Assembly (NCBI GenBank): GCA_949152475.1
Contig: OX424555.1
Span: 12,604,868-12,668,867 of the forward strand
From: Terebella lapidaria
Lineage: Eukaryota > Annelida > Polychaeta > Terebellida > Terebellidae
Direction of reading: 5' to 3'
Length of the DNA stretch: 64,000 nucleotides
Below the pieces are notes generated by a model. The model saw nothing but the letters and a program-made list of their open reading frames with translations, was not told the DNA's origin and did no database searches. Made by a program: the position numbers and the translations under genes. Each line of letters starts with the position of its first letter. Position 1 is the first letter of the stretch. This document shows, in pieces, positions 11,645 to 22,719 of this stretch.

Positions 11645-12110
11645 CATTTGACATTATTTCCATTTGGCATGGAACCATTTTCACCGAATTTCAGACGTCT
11701 ATCTTGAAAAGTAGGTAATCTACTACAATGTTGGATTTCACCTCAAACATGAAATTTGCGAGTCTGAACACAATTTGGCATGTGATTCGATATTTGAATT
11801 GCAGAAGGCTCCAGAAAGAAATTTCTTCAAAACACACTCTCATGTGTCTTCTGAGTGAAAAACATCACAACTGTAGCTTTTCTCATCGGAATAAAGATCA
11901 CGAAATGCCAAAGTTTGCTTGAATTCGTGTGATCTCATTTGGGACCAAAATTGTCATTGGGGTAGATTGCCATTCTTCTCAGTTTTGGGGTAGAAGTCTA
12001 CAAATGCCAAATAAACACGTACAATTTCGAATTGATCTTATTTGGAACCAAATTTAGCATTACAGTAGATTGCCAACTTTTTCAGTTTTGGGGTAGAAGT
12101 CCTAAAATGG
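11645..12110. mobile_element. MITE, diverged member of the ACTCGCTTACAC family
   Basis: The left part (CCGAATTTCAGACGTCTATC, then GTAGGTAATCTACTACAATG) and the right part (TAGATTGCCAACTTTTTCAG, GGGGTAGAAGTC) match, in inverted order, the two arms of the fuller copy at 61669-62200. It is a foldback-type non-autonomous element without coding capacity. Confidence 0.4.
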
Positions 12111-12229
12111 TTACTTGACAATATATGTTTTATATTTTATTATTAGCCATATTTCCGATATGCCCAACATTGATTGTTAAGTTGTAAATTCAATAATAAG
12201 AGAGATGTGAACAATTTTATCCTGAGACT

Positions 12230-12870
12230 TTCAAAATGAGGTAACCATTTTGTGCTCTGGTCTTGCAAATAAGATCAAATTCAAGATCAGGAAAATATTC
12301 AGCATACATCATTTCCTATATGTACACAATTGATACCTAAAGTGTAAATTCGATATTAAGCGAGATATTAGCCATTTTGTGCTCTGGCTGTGACAATAAG
12401 ATCAAAGTTCAAATTCAAGGTCAGGAAAGCATTCCTAAGCTGTGAAGTCGATAAGAAGCGAGATATTAGCCATTTTGTTCTCTGACCTGGGAGAGGGGGC
12501 CAAAGGTCAAATTCAAAGTCATGAGATTATTTCATGAATATCATTCCCTATATGTTCACTATGGATTCATAAGCTATAAAGTCGGTAATATGAGAGATAT
12601 TAGCAATTTCGTACTCTGACATTGAAAATAAACTCCAATGTCAATGTCATGAGTATATTCAGCATATATCATTTCCTATCCGTCCACAATTGATTCTCAA
12701 GCTGTAAAGTTGATAGTAAGAGAGGTATTAGCCATTTTGTTATCTGACCTTGAAAATGAGCTCAAAGGTAAAATTCAAGGTCACGAGGATTTTCAGCATA
12801 TATCATTTTCTATACGTCCATAATTGATTCGTAATCTCTGATACCAATTTAAAGTTAGATACTAGCAATA
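12230..12870. repeat. Tandem repeat, unit about 130 bp, five copies
   Basis: Each unit contains TATTAGCCATTTTGTNCTCTG, then an AAATTCAAGGTCA-type string, and in most copies CATATATCATTTCCTA. Anchors lie near 12243, 12372, 12469, 12605 and 12732, so spacing varies from about 97 to 136 bp. It lies downstream of the first LRR gene and is not coding. Confidence 0.6.
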
Positions 12871-13256
12871 ATATGTCCCATTATAAAGCATAGGAAAATT
12901 AAGTTTGGGTCAAAATGGCCCACTTCAAGGGCAACGATACTCTTTTGCGTCATTTGAAAAAAAAATTACCCGTCAATGTAAAGATTGGCCACCTCTCTCT
13001 TCAAATATATTTCGATATTTCTGAGAAAATTTTCAAAAAAGATTCGACCGTAAACTTTAGAGATAAAAGTGTAGACAGACGACGTCGTCGATGACGACGG
13101 ATGATGGACCCAGCACCACGGCAATAAAAATGCCAAATAAGAGCACATAAAATTTCGATTTGATCTGACGATTCTGAACAAAATTGTAGACAAATATCAT
13201 TTGTGATTTTGTGTTGACTATACCATATTTTACAGTAGAAGCTATAGTAGTAGTGT

Positions 13257-13310
13257 TGGCTGTTGTTGTTGTTGTTGTTTTTGTTGTTGTTGTTGTTGTT
13301 GCTGCTGTTT
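13257..13310. repeat. TTG microsatellite at the 3' end of the first LRR gene
   Basis: A run of TTG triplets, with one TTT and two CTG interruptions, ends a few bases before the stop codon of the first LRR gene. On the coding strand it is an AAC run in the proximal 3' untranslated region. It is out of the coding frame and does not add residues. Confidence 0.8.
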
Positions 13311-13314
13311 ACGG

Positions 13315-13559
13315 TTAGCGCGTTTCAAATGTGACCCAAGTTGGGTATTTTCTGAAGTGCCACTCATAGCCCGGTTCCCCGCTGGCTAGAGCACATGTTC
13401 TCGTGCTGTTGTCGTAGCCTGCCATCAGACATTCCATGTCCTTCAAGCACAATGTTCCACACTCCACGGTACTCGAAACTCGAGGAACCTCCGACATGAT
13501 CTTAGGGTAACAGTAAAAATCATTCAAGTCCGATATCTTCTGGAAATACGCTGTGTCTC
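13315..13559 (-). CDS. LRR-PAN secreted protein 1, exon 2 (PAN/apple-like domain)
   Basis: Exon 2 of the gene whose exon 1 is 14585-15362. The acceptor is a T-rich tract ending TTTTTGCAG. Joined in phase 1 it reads on as GDTAYFQKISDLNDFYCYP to a TAA at 13315. The exon gives residues 260-340 of a 340-residue product. Five cysteines are spaced C-x16-C-x3-C-x5-C-x11-C, with CLKDMECLMAGY in the middle, which is the pattern of PAN/apple domains that bind protein or carbohydrate outside the cell. The exon is 245 nt, the same as in the paralogue at 38102-38346. The splice sites and frame fit well, so the two-exon model is secure even without transcripts. Confidence 0.85.
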
Positions 13560-14584
13560 CTGCAAAAAGGGAACGATAAGTAGTAATACATTTCAAGGGT
13601 TGAAAGGCCTATTCTTAGAGCCTTCTCAGATCTTTTTAGTAATAGGCGACCGCTAAATATCTTATGTGCTTTATGCTAAGTTCAACGGATAAATTAGAAC
13701 GTAAAACGTAAGAAAATGAGCGGTTGGTTTAAACTAAAGTTGTACTGTTATTCCTCAGATCTACTCAAACTCATATTCGAGGAAACGTCACAATATGTTT
13801 CTGGGCGAATGAATTTCACACCCCGCGCACTGAGCCAGCTGCCGAGCGTGACCCATTTTGTATTGGGGTCAAGTCATGTTGCTCGTTTGCTCCAGATTCA
13901 AGCGAGAACCTAAACATTGGTGACAAACTTTTGTACCGAGTCGATCTACACGTCGATTCGATGCCATATCAGTGTAAAAGGTAACCTTGTTCAGTCTCGC
14001 TGATGGTTCGTCCTACATATATGTGCGGAAAAATAAACATGAAAGCCATGAAAACTCACTGGATACGTTGGTTTGAGATGGCAAAGAAGGAAATCCATGG
14101 TGGTCAATCTCCACACAGCTGTGAAAATCCAACCCGAGAAGTATAATGGATAATAATATCACAATACATGTATAGTGGACAGATATGACAATATTAGCCA
14201 TATAAAAACATATTTCACGCCTCAAATGCCGTAAGCTACTATCCATCCATGGGTAAATAATGATCGTGATGGACTCCAGCTCTGACACACATCCATACAC
14301 TCACTGCACACATTTTAGTCACACTCACGGACATGGGAAGGTTATAAGAACTACATACTTGATTCAAGACGAGTAAAATTACTACTAAGAAAAATTCTTC
14401 AAGAAAAATTCTACTATTCATGACTTTCGGACGCACCAGAATCTCGACCTGACCATGACCTGACCCCAACCATGGAAATGTTCGCGGCTAGCTGGAGGAT
14501 ACTCGCTTGTGGCATGTACATGTACTAATAATGTACTATGTAATAATGTACATTTACATAGGTGGATATATGTGTGGAACTCAC
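13560..14584 (-). other. Intron of LRR-PAN gene 1
   Basis: A 1025-bp phase-1 intron with a GTGAGT donor directly after the codon for arginine and a TTTTTGCAG acceptor. It contains no repeat that I can identify. Short open frames within it are not conserved in the intron of the paralogue. Confidence 0.8.
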
Positions 14585-15362
14585 CTCTCTGGATGAGGTC
14601 TGTGATGTTCACTGACGCCATTTCATACCGGACCGTCTCCGACATGTTGCAAGCGAACGGGTACGTCACGTGAAATGTGACATTTGCAATCATTGATGAC
14701 AGTTTGGCCCACATGAAATCCTGACTACAAGGTTGTGTGAACAACTGGGTGCCTATCTGCAGCTTTCTGTCGCTCGTGTCCATCCGGCACATGTTCGGTA
14801 GTCCGACGGCCATGAACTTGAAATTGATGTAGTAGATGTGACGGAGGGCGGCCAAAGCTTCGACGGTAATCCTTTCAATGTATGGGCTAGATATGACGAT
14901 CTTCGTGATATATTGCCCCATGTTTGTGAGCACGGGAAACTCTGTTAGCTCAGTATCCCCCATGTTGATGTACCAAAGGTTCGGTGTACCAGACGTGTCC
15001 TCGAAGGAGATGATAGGGTTCTGCTGGATGTACATTTTCTTCAAAGCTACCATTTTGCCGAGTATGGCTGCGGGAACAATGGGGATCAAATTGAAGCTAA
15101 TGTTCAGGGTCCTCAGGGTCGAAGACACGTTCACCAGGTCGGGAAATTGATTTATTTTGTTGATCGAGGCGTCGAAGATGCGAAGTTTCGGGTACGGTTC
15201 TAAATAGTCGATGACCGTGAGGTTATTGTTCTTGACGAAAAAATTTAAAATGTTGTTTCCTATGCCACTGTGTGGGAATTGCGTCAGTCCCATAGAATTG
15301 AAAGCAATTCCGTTTGCGATGCTGATGATTGCACAGCTCACGACAACAACCTTTTCGATCAT
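14585..15362 (-). CDS. LRR-PAN secreted protein 1, exon 1 (signal peptide and LRRs)
   Basis: The product starts MIEKVVVVSCAIISIANG, a clear signal peptide, and is probably secreted because no transmembrane segment follows. About six leucine-rich repeats run from residue 30 to 185, for example LRTLNISFNLIPIVP and LKKMYIQQNPIISF. A cysteine-containing, tryptophan-bearing cap follows (PCSQDFMWAKL, then FACNMS) that resembles an LRRCT. There are several N-glycosylation sequons, including NLT, NVS, NIS, NVT and NIT. The ATG has A at -3, and an in-frame TAA lies three codons upstream, fixing the start. The family role, extracellular recognition or adhesion, is inferred from architecture. I do not recognise an orthologue. 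The paralogue at 38102-40746 has the same domains and the same intron position. Confidence 0.87.
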
Positions 15363-15449
15363 AATTGATTACTTGGACGAAAAATTCTGTAACTCAGTGA
15401 TGTCGGCTTTTAAACTGATCTGTTGGAAATGGTGACAAGAACAACGTGG

Positions 15450-15485
15450 ATCCGAATATATAGCCAGGGAACTTCCCAGAACGCA
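15450..15485 (-). promoter_or_regulatory. Core promoter of LRR-PAN gene 1 with TATA box and kappaB/STAT-like sites
   Basis: Reading the minus strand, TATATATT (15455-15462) lies about 95 bp before the ATG, the right place for a TATA box with a short 5' leader. Only four bases further upstream is the 11-bp palindrome GGGAAGTTCCC (15467-15477), close to the NF-kappaB consensus, overlapped by TTCTGGGAA (15473-15481), which fits the STAT pattern TTCNNNGAA. The motifs are visible in the sequence; inducible control is inference. The paralogue has a TATA-like box but lacks these sites. Confidence 0.5.
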
Positions 15486-15984
15486 GCCCGCAGTCTCCAC
15501 GCACCAGACTTTCCCTGGGAGATTTTATAATAATCGATCTTCCTTCATCTTCCAATGCCACGATAGCGATGACGTCGCCCTTGGTTACATATGGTCCGTG
15601 TGGCCTCTTTTCCCCCTCTAGTCTGTTCTACCTTGTCTATGTGAATTCCAAAATAACAACAACAAAAAACCCAGTTACCTCGAAAATCAGATAGGATCTG
15701 GGAGTTAAGTGAAATGATATGTTCACATTTTGTTTGCATTAAACTCTTCAAATTCGGAAACTAAACCACTAAGCCAAGTTGGCAGAATGAAGTTTGCACC
15801 ACAACAATGATCTGTGGCAAATCTAAACCTGCATATCTAAGTCACCAGAGTCGCGGGGAGGGTGAAAAAAACCCCAATAACAATGGTCTAAACTGGGTTC
15901 ATAATAATCCTAGTGCATATAATCACTTCTAATGTATCGCTCAAAATCTGTGTGTAATGTGACCATTTACCCTCCGGGGTTGTT
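15486..15984. other. Upstream region of LRR-PAN gene 1, no gene
   Basis: No gene is seen. The text GACTTTCCCTGGGAG near 15506 is a second, weaker kappaB-like site. The remainder is unremarkable AT-rich sequence up to the start of the segmental duplication. Confidence 0.35.
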
Positions 15985-16471
15985 GTGATTGTCCATTATC
16001 ATTTCTTCCAGCCCTGTTCTCCGCCGAGACTTCTGGAAAGAGTTTTTAAAACTTACACCATATTCTGGTGAGACTATGAGATACACATCAGGCACCGTTC
16101 GAGGGTGGAATTTGAATTCCGGGGGTGTGAATTTTCAACTTGAGAAATACCAGTATGCAATGGATTCTGAGCCGGAGCCGGAGCCGGAAGTATGTGTTCT
16201 GGAGAGTTGTGAATTCTTATGTAATCTTTGCATAGGTGACCTTGAGTTGTCTGTGTAGAGGTAAGGCTTGTAAATGAACACAGATGGCTTTTTAGATAAA
16301 ATACAGCCTGTTTGGTTCCTATCATGACATTATCATGGTGTATTTGAAAGTATGGACGCTATGACTTTTAGGCCCGACCTGAGAATTTGACAACAACTTC
16401 AAGAGCTCGAACGCAGCCTTATGTTCACCAGTAAATATATATTTTTGTGTTTCTTTCAATCATCTCGTAAT

Positions 16472-17533
16472 TAAGGCATTTCGGCAGAAATGCCTTTATG
16501 GTTTTAGCAGAAAAAATAATGTTTTGTTGATTCATCCTTGAGGCTTCCTGCATATCTCAGAAACGGTGCGTCGTAGAGTGAAAAGGACGTTTTTTTTGGA
16601 CTCGTCGCCCTAGACAAACATGTCTGAGAGGGTATTATGGATGAACTTCGACTTCACCCAAATTTTTTTTTGACGAGTCAGTATTTTTTGTTTTAGTTGA
16701 TATCTCCGAAACGTTGCGTCATAGAGCGAAACAGACGTTCGGACTCGTCACTCTAGACAAACACGTTTAAAGGGTATTATGGACGAACTTTGACCTTGAC
16801 CTGATTTTTTTTTTGCTGAGTGGGCAATTTTCGTTTTTGTTGATATCTTGGGAACGGTGCGTCATAGAGCGAAACGGACTATATTTTCGGACTCGTCACC
16901 CTAGACAAACATTTTTAAGGGGTATTATGGATGAAATTTGACTTGACCCAAAATTTTTTTGACGAGACGGTATTTTTTGTTTTAGTTGATATCTCCGAAA
17001 CGGTGTGTCATAGAGCGAAACGGACGTTATTTTCAGACCTGTCACCCTAGACAAACATGTTTAAGGGGTATTATGGATGGACTTTGACCTTGACTTGAAA
17101 TTTTTTTGCCGACTCGGCATTTTTCATATTGTCATTATCTCGAAAACAGTGTGTCGTAGAGCGAAACGGATGTTATTTTCGGACTCGTCGCCATAGCCAA
17201 GCATAGCCAAGCATGGTATTAAAGATGAACTTTGACCTTGACATGATTTTTTTTTTGCCGAGTCGGCACTTTTCGTTTCGGCGATATCTCTGAAACGGTG
17301 CGTCTTGGAGTGAAACGGACGTTATTTTGGGATTCATACTCATTGAGTGTAATATTTTTTATTCATACCACTAAACAAACATAAGGCAAACATGTCTAAT
17401 TCGACATTTTTCATTTTCGTTGATATCCTAGAAACGGTGTGTCGTAGAGCCCATGGTAAACATGTTATTAAGTATTATAAATTAGTCTTAACACCGAAAT
17501 GCCTCCAAGGCATCTTTAGGCCTTGACGTCTAG
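16472..17533. mobile_element. Helentron/HINE-like non-autonomous element with seven internal repeats
   Basis: It is absent from the matching point of unit 2 (24920/24921), which gives the empty site. The left end is a hairpin, AAGGCATTT-cggcag-AAATGCCTT. The right end repeats the motif in inverse (CCGAAATGCCT), then has a small AAGGC/GCCTT stem and ends in CTAG. The core is seven copies of a unit of about 145 bp, each with GATATCTCCGAAACGGTG-like text followed by CATAGAGCGAAACGGAC (anchors 16560, 16708, 16851, 16997, 17142, 17292, 17431). Subterminal inverted repeats, a core of tandem repeats and a 3' stem-loop are the layout of HINE, DINE-1 and bivalve pearl elements. There is no coding capacity. 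Confidence 0.6.
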
Positions 17534-17830
17534 TTGATGATATGTCTACATTGAATGGTATTTGGAGATAACATTTATCATAAAAGTTTATTCTGTTTTG
17601 TTTGAATGAAGGAAGTAATAAAATCATGGTACATTTAGCACTTCTATAAGATCCGCCAGTTTGATCGAGGTTACCTAGCGAAACGCAAGAGTATGTGTGT
17701 CTCAAAGTGTACGGCTTGATCTTCGAGAACATAGCTCTTGAACATAGAACATGAACTTCAATTATGAGCCTATAGGAACTCATATACTCTTCATTGACCA
17801 AAGATGAAATAGAAACATGGAAATGTATTT

Positions 17831-18188
17831 ATCACATGCAATGCTGTTTTCCTGTGGCATAAACCCATTGCATAAATTTCATATTTAACACGTGTAATAT
17901 TGCGTAACGTAACCATGGTAAAATAACGTAAATACATGGCCTTGCACGGAGCCAAATCAAGTGCAAAACGACTGCAAAATCCAATGTAAATTCGGTAAAA
18001 ATGCAGTTAAATGGCCAATGGACGTTTCATGTGATAAATAGAATCTCAAATTCGTGCCCATTTGATATCAAATTTATTAAACTCGCCAAGAACTTTTATT
18101 TTTGCTCGCCAAGGCTCGCAAAAAGCAAAAGTTCTTTGGCTCGTTTAATAAATTTGATATCAAATGGGCACTCATTTAAGATCCTCTA
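17831..18188. mobile_element. 358-bp insertion carrying a 118-bp palindrome
   Basis: Unit 2 has an uninterrupted site at 25149/25150. The insert is flanked by TATTT on both sides (17826-17830 and 18189-18193), a likely 5-bp target duplication. It contains the near-perfect inverted repeat 18054-18171, GTGCCCATTTGATATCAAAT to its complement, with arms of about 50 bp that both include TTTATTAAAC or its complement and GCTCGCC-like text around the centre. No transposase is present and I cannot assign a family. Confidence 0.6.
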
Positions 18189-20029
18189 TATTTGACATTG
18201 TGGATATAGTGGAGACAACGAAATAAATACGAAATACATATTTAGTACCAATATGTGTTCGATACGAGGATCAGAAACCAATTCCAACATACCTGTGTAT
18301 CTCACGTGAGCCTTTATGCAAACCAGGCAGTGTGTGACAGGAAAAAGAATGAGGTTTTTGGACAAAGTAAATACGGTGATTCCAGTGGGTTATTTTTTAA
18401 TGGTATGGTTGATGTAATATTGACTGGGGAACACATTCATCAGCATCCTAAGATGAGACGCGCATCACGGTGCTGGTCCAGGCTATTATGTGTCTTTTGT
18501 GAGATGAGCTTTCATTCACAAAAACACTTTACACTCAGACTATTATATATGGACCACAATCGGAAGTCTGATGGCAAATCACGCCAAATTGAATACAAGT
18601 TAGATGTCATGAGAGACATTATGAAATGTCAATAACTTTCGAATTCTTGCATGGCGTTTCTGGGAGGTCAAGGTATAATAATGTACTAGTAAATTTTCCG
18701 CGTCTATATTCGTAGGTTTTATTTTTGGTGAGGAAGGTGACATATTCATTAGAAAGTCAGTTGAATTCTAACTAGCAAAGTGTAAATATTTTTTGGGGAA
18801 AATAAATTTCATATATTGTGGTCTTACATTGCTAAAACTCTATCTTCTCTGTCGTTCCAATTGATTTTCTCTTTGTTATCACGAGTTCACCGTTTTAATC
18901 AATTTCATGGTCGCGAAGGTCGGTATGCGAGTCATGTGTTGTCAAACTGAGTGTCACGCGTCTCATTTGAATGTACTGCACCAAATTACGAGTATGAGCA
19001 GTTCGCCTCAACGACATGACCATCTTGGAATGGTTTGTCTAGGAATATAATTCAATAGCATAAGACGTCATATGTACTTCACGAAACGCTTCATGTTCAG
19101 CACATTATCTGCACTGTGCTGTCAAGCGAGCGTGTGTTCTTTTCGAACCCACTGCCTGTGAATCACACTGGTGCCTGTACTCCATTGTCTCAGGAATCGG
19201 GAAAACACCCACCATAAAATGTGAATAGTTTGCTATAATCTCCATGAGGTTGTTACTGTCCAGGAATGAAATGAAATCCAGGAAGCTTTATAAATACCTT
19301 TAATGAACTATCGAATTCAACGGCCTTAACTTGTCCAATGTGTCTGTAAAATGGGAAATCCAAAGGGCCTGTTGAGGCGTGGATCCTTGGGACAGATAAT
19401 ATTACGGATGATGCAGTAAATGACAATTATTATTCAGTACCGGCATTCAACGAATGTCGATACATCGCACATGTATTTTGACACCAAACATGAACATTCC
19501 ATGGTCCACACGAATGACTGAAATTACTAGTAGTTTGAGTGATGTTTGATATCCCCAGTGGCCCTTGTATATGTAGTTACAAAACGGAGAATATGATTAC
19601 AAAGAATATGAAAAAAAACTGATTCATGAAGTATTCATATATTGCATTATAAAACCAATATTGGAAGCTGATATAATTCTATATAAAATGAATTGTGAGT
19701 TTTAGCCGTGTCCGGGATTTCAAATACCATAAAGTTTAAAAAATATATATGAAATTTATCCATCAATTTCAAATTTCATATGGAGGGAATGTGTTTAAGA
19801 AGGCGCCTTGTGCGCATTCGACGGGAAATATGTTTCTCTAAATGAGAAAAAATTAGCCCAAGGGTTAAGGAAGGTTACCGGAGAGATTTATTTTGTCGAG
19901 CCACATCTGTTGTTATCATGAAAGTATGATTTAAGATTTTCACCTTTCAAGGTAAATCAAGACGAAATTTAAGACTTCCCCTTTGAATGTTCCAACACTG
20001 GTATTTGAGCTTTATCTTGAAGTGAAGTA

Positions 20030-20208
20030 TGGTAACTCAAAAATTGGGATAGAATGCCAACTTTTTCCATATTTGCGATGAAATCTGAAAATCGGTAGAA
20101 AATTGCCGTTTCACTCCCAGATGGAGCACACCAAGTTATGATACTATACCATTTAGCATCGCAAAAATATCAGCTAAAAACAGGGTAAACGAGTTAGAAA
20201 ACTCAGAG
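20030..20208. mobile_element. MITE arm of the ACTCGCTTACAC family (partial)
   Basis: The text ATGCCAACTTTTTCCAT, AAATTGCCGTTTCACTCCCA and AAATATCAGCTAAAAACAGG matches the right arm of the element at 61669-62200. It is missing from the same position of unit 2, so it entered unit 1 after the duplication, or unit 2 lost it. Confidence 0.5.
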
Positions 20209-21049
20209 TATATTTGCCTTACAGACGTATCGATCAAATTTTCTGTGAAGACTCCAAAAGTTGTTTTGTCAGAATGTTAAGAAAAAGCGGACGCGACGTG
20301 ACTGTGCGCCAAGACCATTGCCCTCAACACACACGCCTGGCACAGGTCGAAAGCTCTCTCGTGTTGCAATTCATAATGAGGTTATGTATTTGTATCGTGT
20401 GCATGCATATTAATTATTCATGGGTGAAGGCAACAATGGGAATCCGAGACATACTAGCTGCGCGTTATTGCATAACTTTGGTTGTGATGTTGCTTGTGGA
20501 AGTTGTGATGTTATGTCAACACTTTTTATATGCCTTATACTTTATTTCATCAGGGCAATACACCCACGGTACTTGCAAATGTAGTTCAAAGAGGGCAGCA
20601 TGTTTTATTTCTATGGGAATCAACAACAGTTATTAGGTTACCAGACATATGGTCCGATAACATATTGTCGTGGTATTGCGTCCATCGTCCGTCCGTCGTC
20701 CACAAGTTTATGGGCGAATCTTTTTGCACAAAAGTACCTAGAAATATTTCAAAAGGGAGGTTTTTTTTTCGCATTTTTCAAAAAGGTAGCCATTTTGGAC
20801 GAAAAATGCTCAATATCAGACTTTGACGGTCTTTTTTTTGAAAACTGTCTGATCAGTTTTGATATTTTCGTTTCCAAATATGCTATTTGGCGTCCTTGAC
20901 ATTGTGTATGGAAATAGGGTGCATTGAATCACTCAAAAGGCCCCTAAAGTCTAAGCTCAAAAGGCCCCAAAAGGCCCACAGTTCACTTTTTGGCTGTTTT
21001 CTCGAAAACCGTCTGATCAGTTTTAGGACTTTTCTTCAAAAAATGTAAT

Positions 21050-21232
21050 AAGCTAGTTCAGCATTACAAGAGCGCATGCGTAGAAACGTAAATTTGGTGG
21101 ATAAACAAATGCATGTGACATTGTTGTCTAAAGAAAAAACGTCAAACTTTGCAGAAAAAATCGCATTGTTTCAGATTTGAATGTGAGTAAAATCAACATG
21201 TGCTTTTGTTTATCCACCAATTTCTGGAATGC
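21050..21232. mobile_element. MITE of about 183 bp with TCAGCATT ends
   Basis: The ends are TCAGCATT and AATGCTGA, and inner arms AAATTTGGTGGATAAACAAA and TTTGTTTATCCACCAATTT are inverted repeats of each other. Unit 2 has continuous sequence here (27740-27770), which supports insertion. There is no coding capacity. Confidence 0.55.
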
Positions 21233-21432
21233 TGATTTCGCTTATTGGGGTGCCTGATATTGTGTATGGAGATAGAGTGCCTTGAATCACTTGAAAGGCC
21301 CAAAATCTAGGCTCAAATGGCCCCATATTAAGTTTTTTACTGTTTTCTCGAAAACTATATGATCAGTTTTGAGATTTTTGTTGTCCTTGACATTGTGTGT
21401 GAAAATGGAGTGCCTTGAATCGCTTTAAAAGA

Positions 21433-21675
21433 CCTGGGGTCCGTTTCACTAAGATAGCGAGCTCGTTATATAAAGTGCTCCTTGAAGTTTTTACCAATGG
21501 AAATAAAAACACAAAAATAACTATGACAACATATTGTTAACGATGGATACAACGAGCATTTTTAACGATGGAAATCTTAGTGATTGATAAACCCTCGTTA
21601 TTAACGAGGATTCTTTAATTTAACGAGAATTTTGCTGCTAACGAGCTCTTTATGATCTTAGTGAAACGGGCCCCT
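21433..21675. mobile_element. MITE of about 243 bp with GGGGYCCGTTTCACTAAGAT ends
   Basis: The left end GGGGTCCGTTTCACTAAGAT and the right end ATCTTAGTGAAACGGGCCCC are inverted repeats with one difference. Both continue inward to an AACGAGCTC block on the right and GAGCTCGTTA on the left. Non-coding. Unit 2 is rearranged at this point, so target duplication could not be read. Confidence 0.65.
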
Positions 21676-21859
21676 GGAATCTAGGCTTAAAAATCCCAAA
21701 ATTCAGGTTTTGGCTGTTTTCTCGTAAACTGTCTAACCAGTTTGGAGATCTTTGTTCTAAAATATGCTAATTGAGGTCCTTGATACTAAGTACTGATCAA
21801 TGAAAAGGCCCCATATGTGGGCTCGAAAGGCCCAAAAGGCCTTATATGTACAAATTGCT

Positions 21860-22510
21860 GGATGATGCGAAAACGCTTGTACATTTGGCTTACGTTTGGG
21901 TCACGATGACCTGAAATAAGTAAATTGACCTCGACAGACAAAAGGCATGTAGAGAGAGAGCTCATGTCTGTTTTATGAGCATATATTAAGTCATATATAG
22001 CACACCTTTCGGTGACCTTGAAGTTGACCTCAGTCGACCTTGGAGGCTGAATCTCAAGGTCACGTCCAACTTGAAATGTGTAAATTGGGCTCTATGGTCA
22101 AAATGCTTGTAGATGGAGCTCATGTTTGTATTATGAGCACATAGGATTTCATATGTGGCACATTTTTGGTGACTCTGAGTGACCTTGAAGGCAAAATTTC
22201 GAGGTCACGCCTGAACTGAAATGTGTAAATTGGCTTAGTGCTTTTAGTGAGAGGTTATGTTTGTATCACGAACTTATGGGAAGTCATATATGGCACACCT
22301 AATGGTGCCCTTGAACTTGTGTAAATTGGTATCTGGGGCTCAAATGCTTGAGCCTAGAGCTTAGAATATTGTGTTATAAGCATATAATACAATTATTCAG
22401 TCATAATCTCTCAGATGGTAGCCTCGCAACATTGGCTTATCAGTTATATATCTCTATGTTATGTTATATATATGGCACATCTATCTCAAGGTTTGACATG
22501 CCACCTGCAA
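21860..22510. repeat. Array of dispersed repeat with CTTGAATTTGACCTCA-type units
   Basis: Four diverged units of 150 to 190 bp each contain an AGAGCTCATGTTTGTATTATGAGC-like string, TATATGGCACA, TGGTGACCTTGAA and a GTGTAAATTGG end. The homologous array in unit 2 is 27900-28470. Short open frames across it are chance. Confidence 0.6.
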
Positions 22511-22719
22511 TGCTTAAGACCAAAATTGTCCGGTAACCTATTTTAGCCCTTTGGCTATTTTTTTTAAAATCATTATCATCAGGTGCCACAAAACACTTGA
22601 CTGTTCATATGACCGGTGGTTCTGCAAACATTATACCATCCACCATCTAACACTACAGTAGAATATCATCTAGATAAAACTAGAGATATACTGGGTGGCG
22701 TAATCATTTTCCAGAGAAG

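Noticed and set aside
14418-14584. Continuation of LRR-PAN gene 1 exon 1 as an uninterrupted 314-residue frame
   Set aside because: A GTGAGT donor at 14584 and the matching phase-1 acceptor at 13559 give a protein collinear with the paralogue; the extra residues are intron.
18255-18635. 126-codon open frame in duplication unit 1
   Set aside because: The homologous DNA in unit 2 has shifted frames and stops, and no domain is visible, so it is not a conserved gene.
20214-20636. 140-codon open frame, partly shared with 26951-27316
   Set aside because: The shared text comes from the segmental duplication. The frames diverge at both ends and lie in repeat DNA without a domain.
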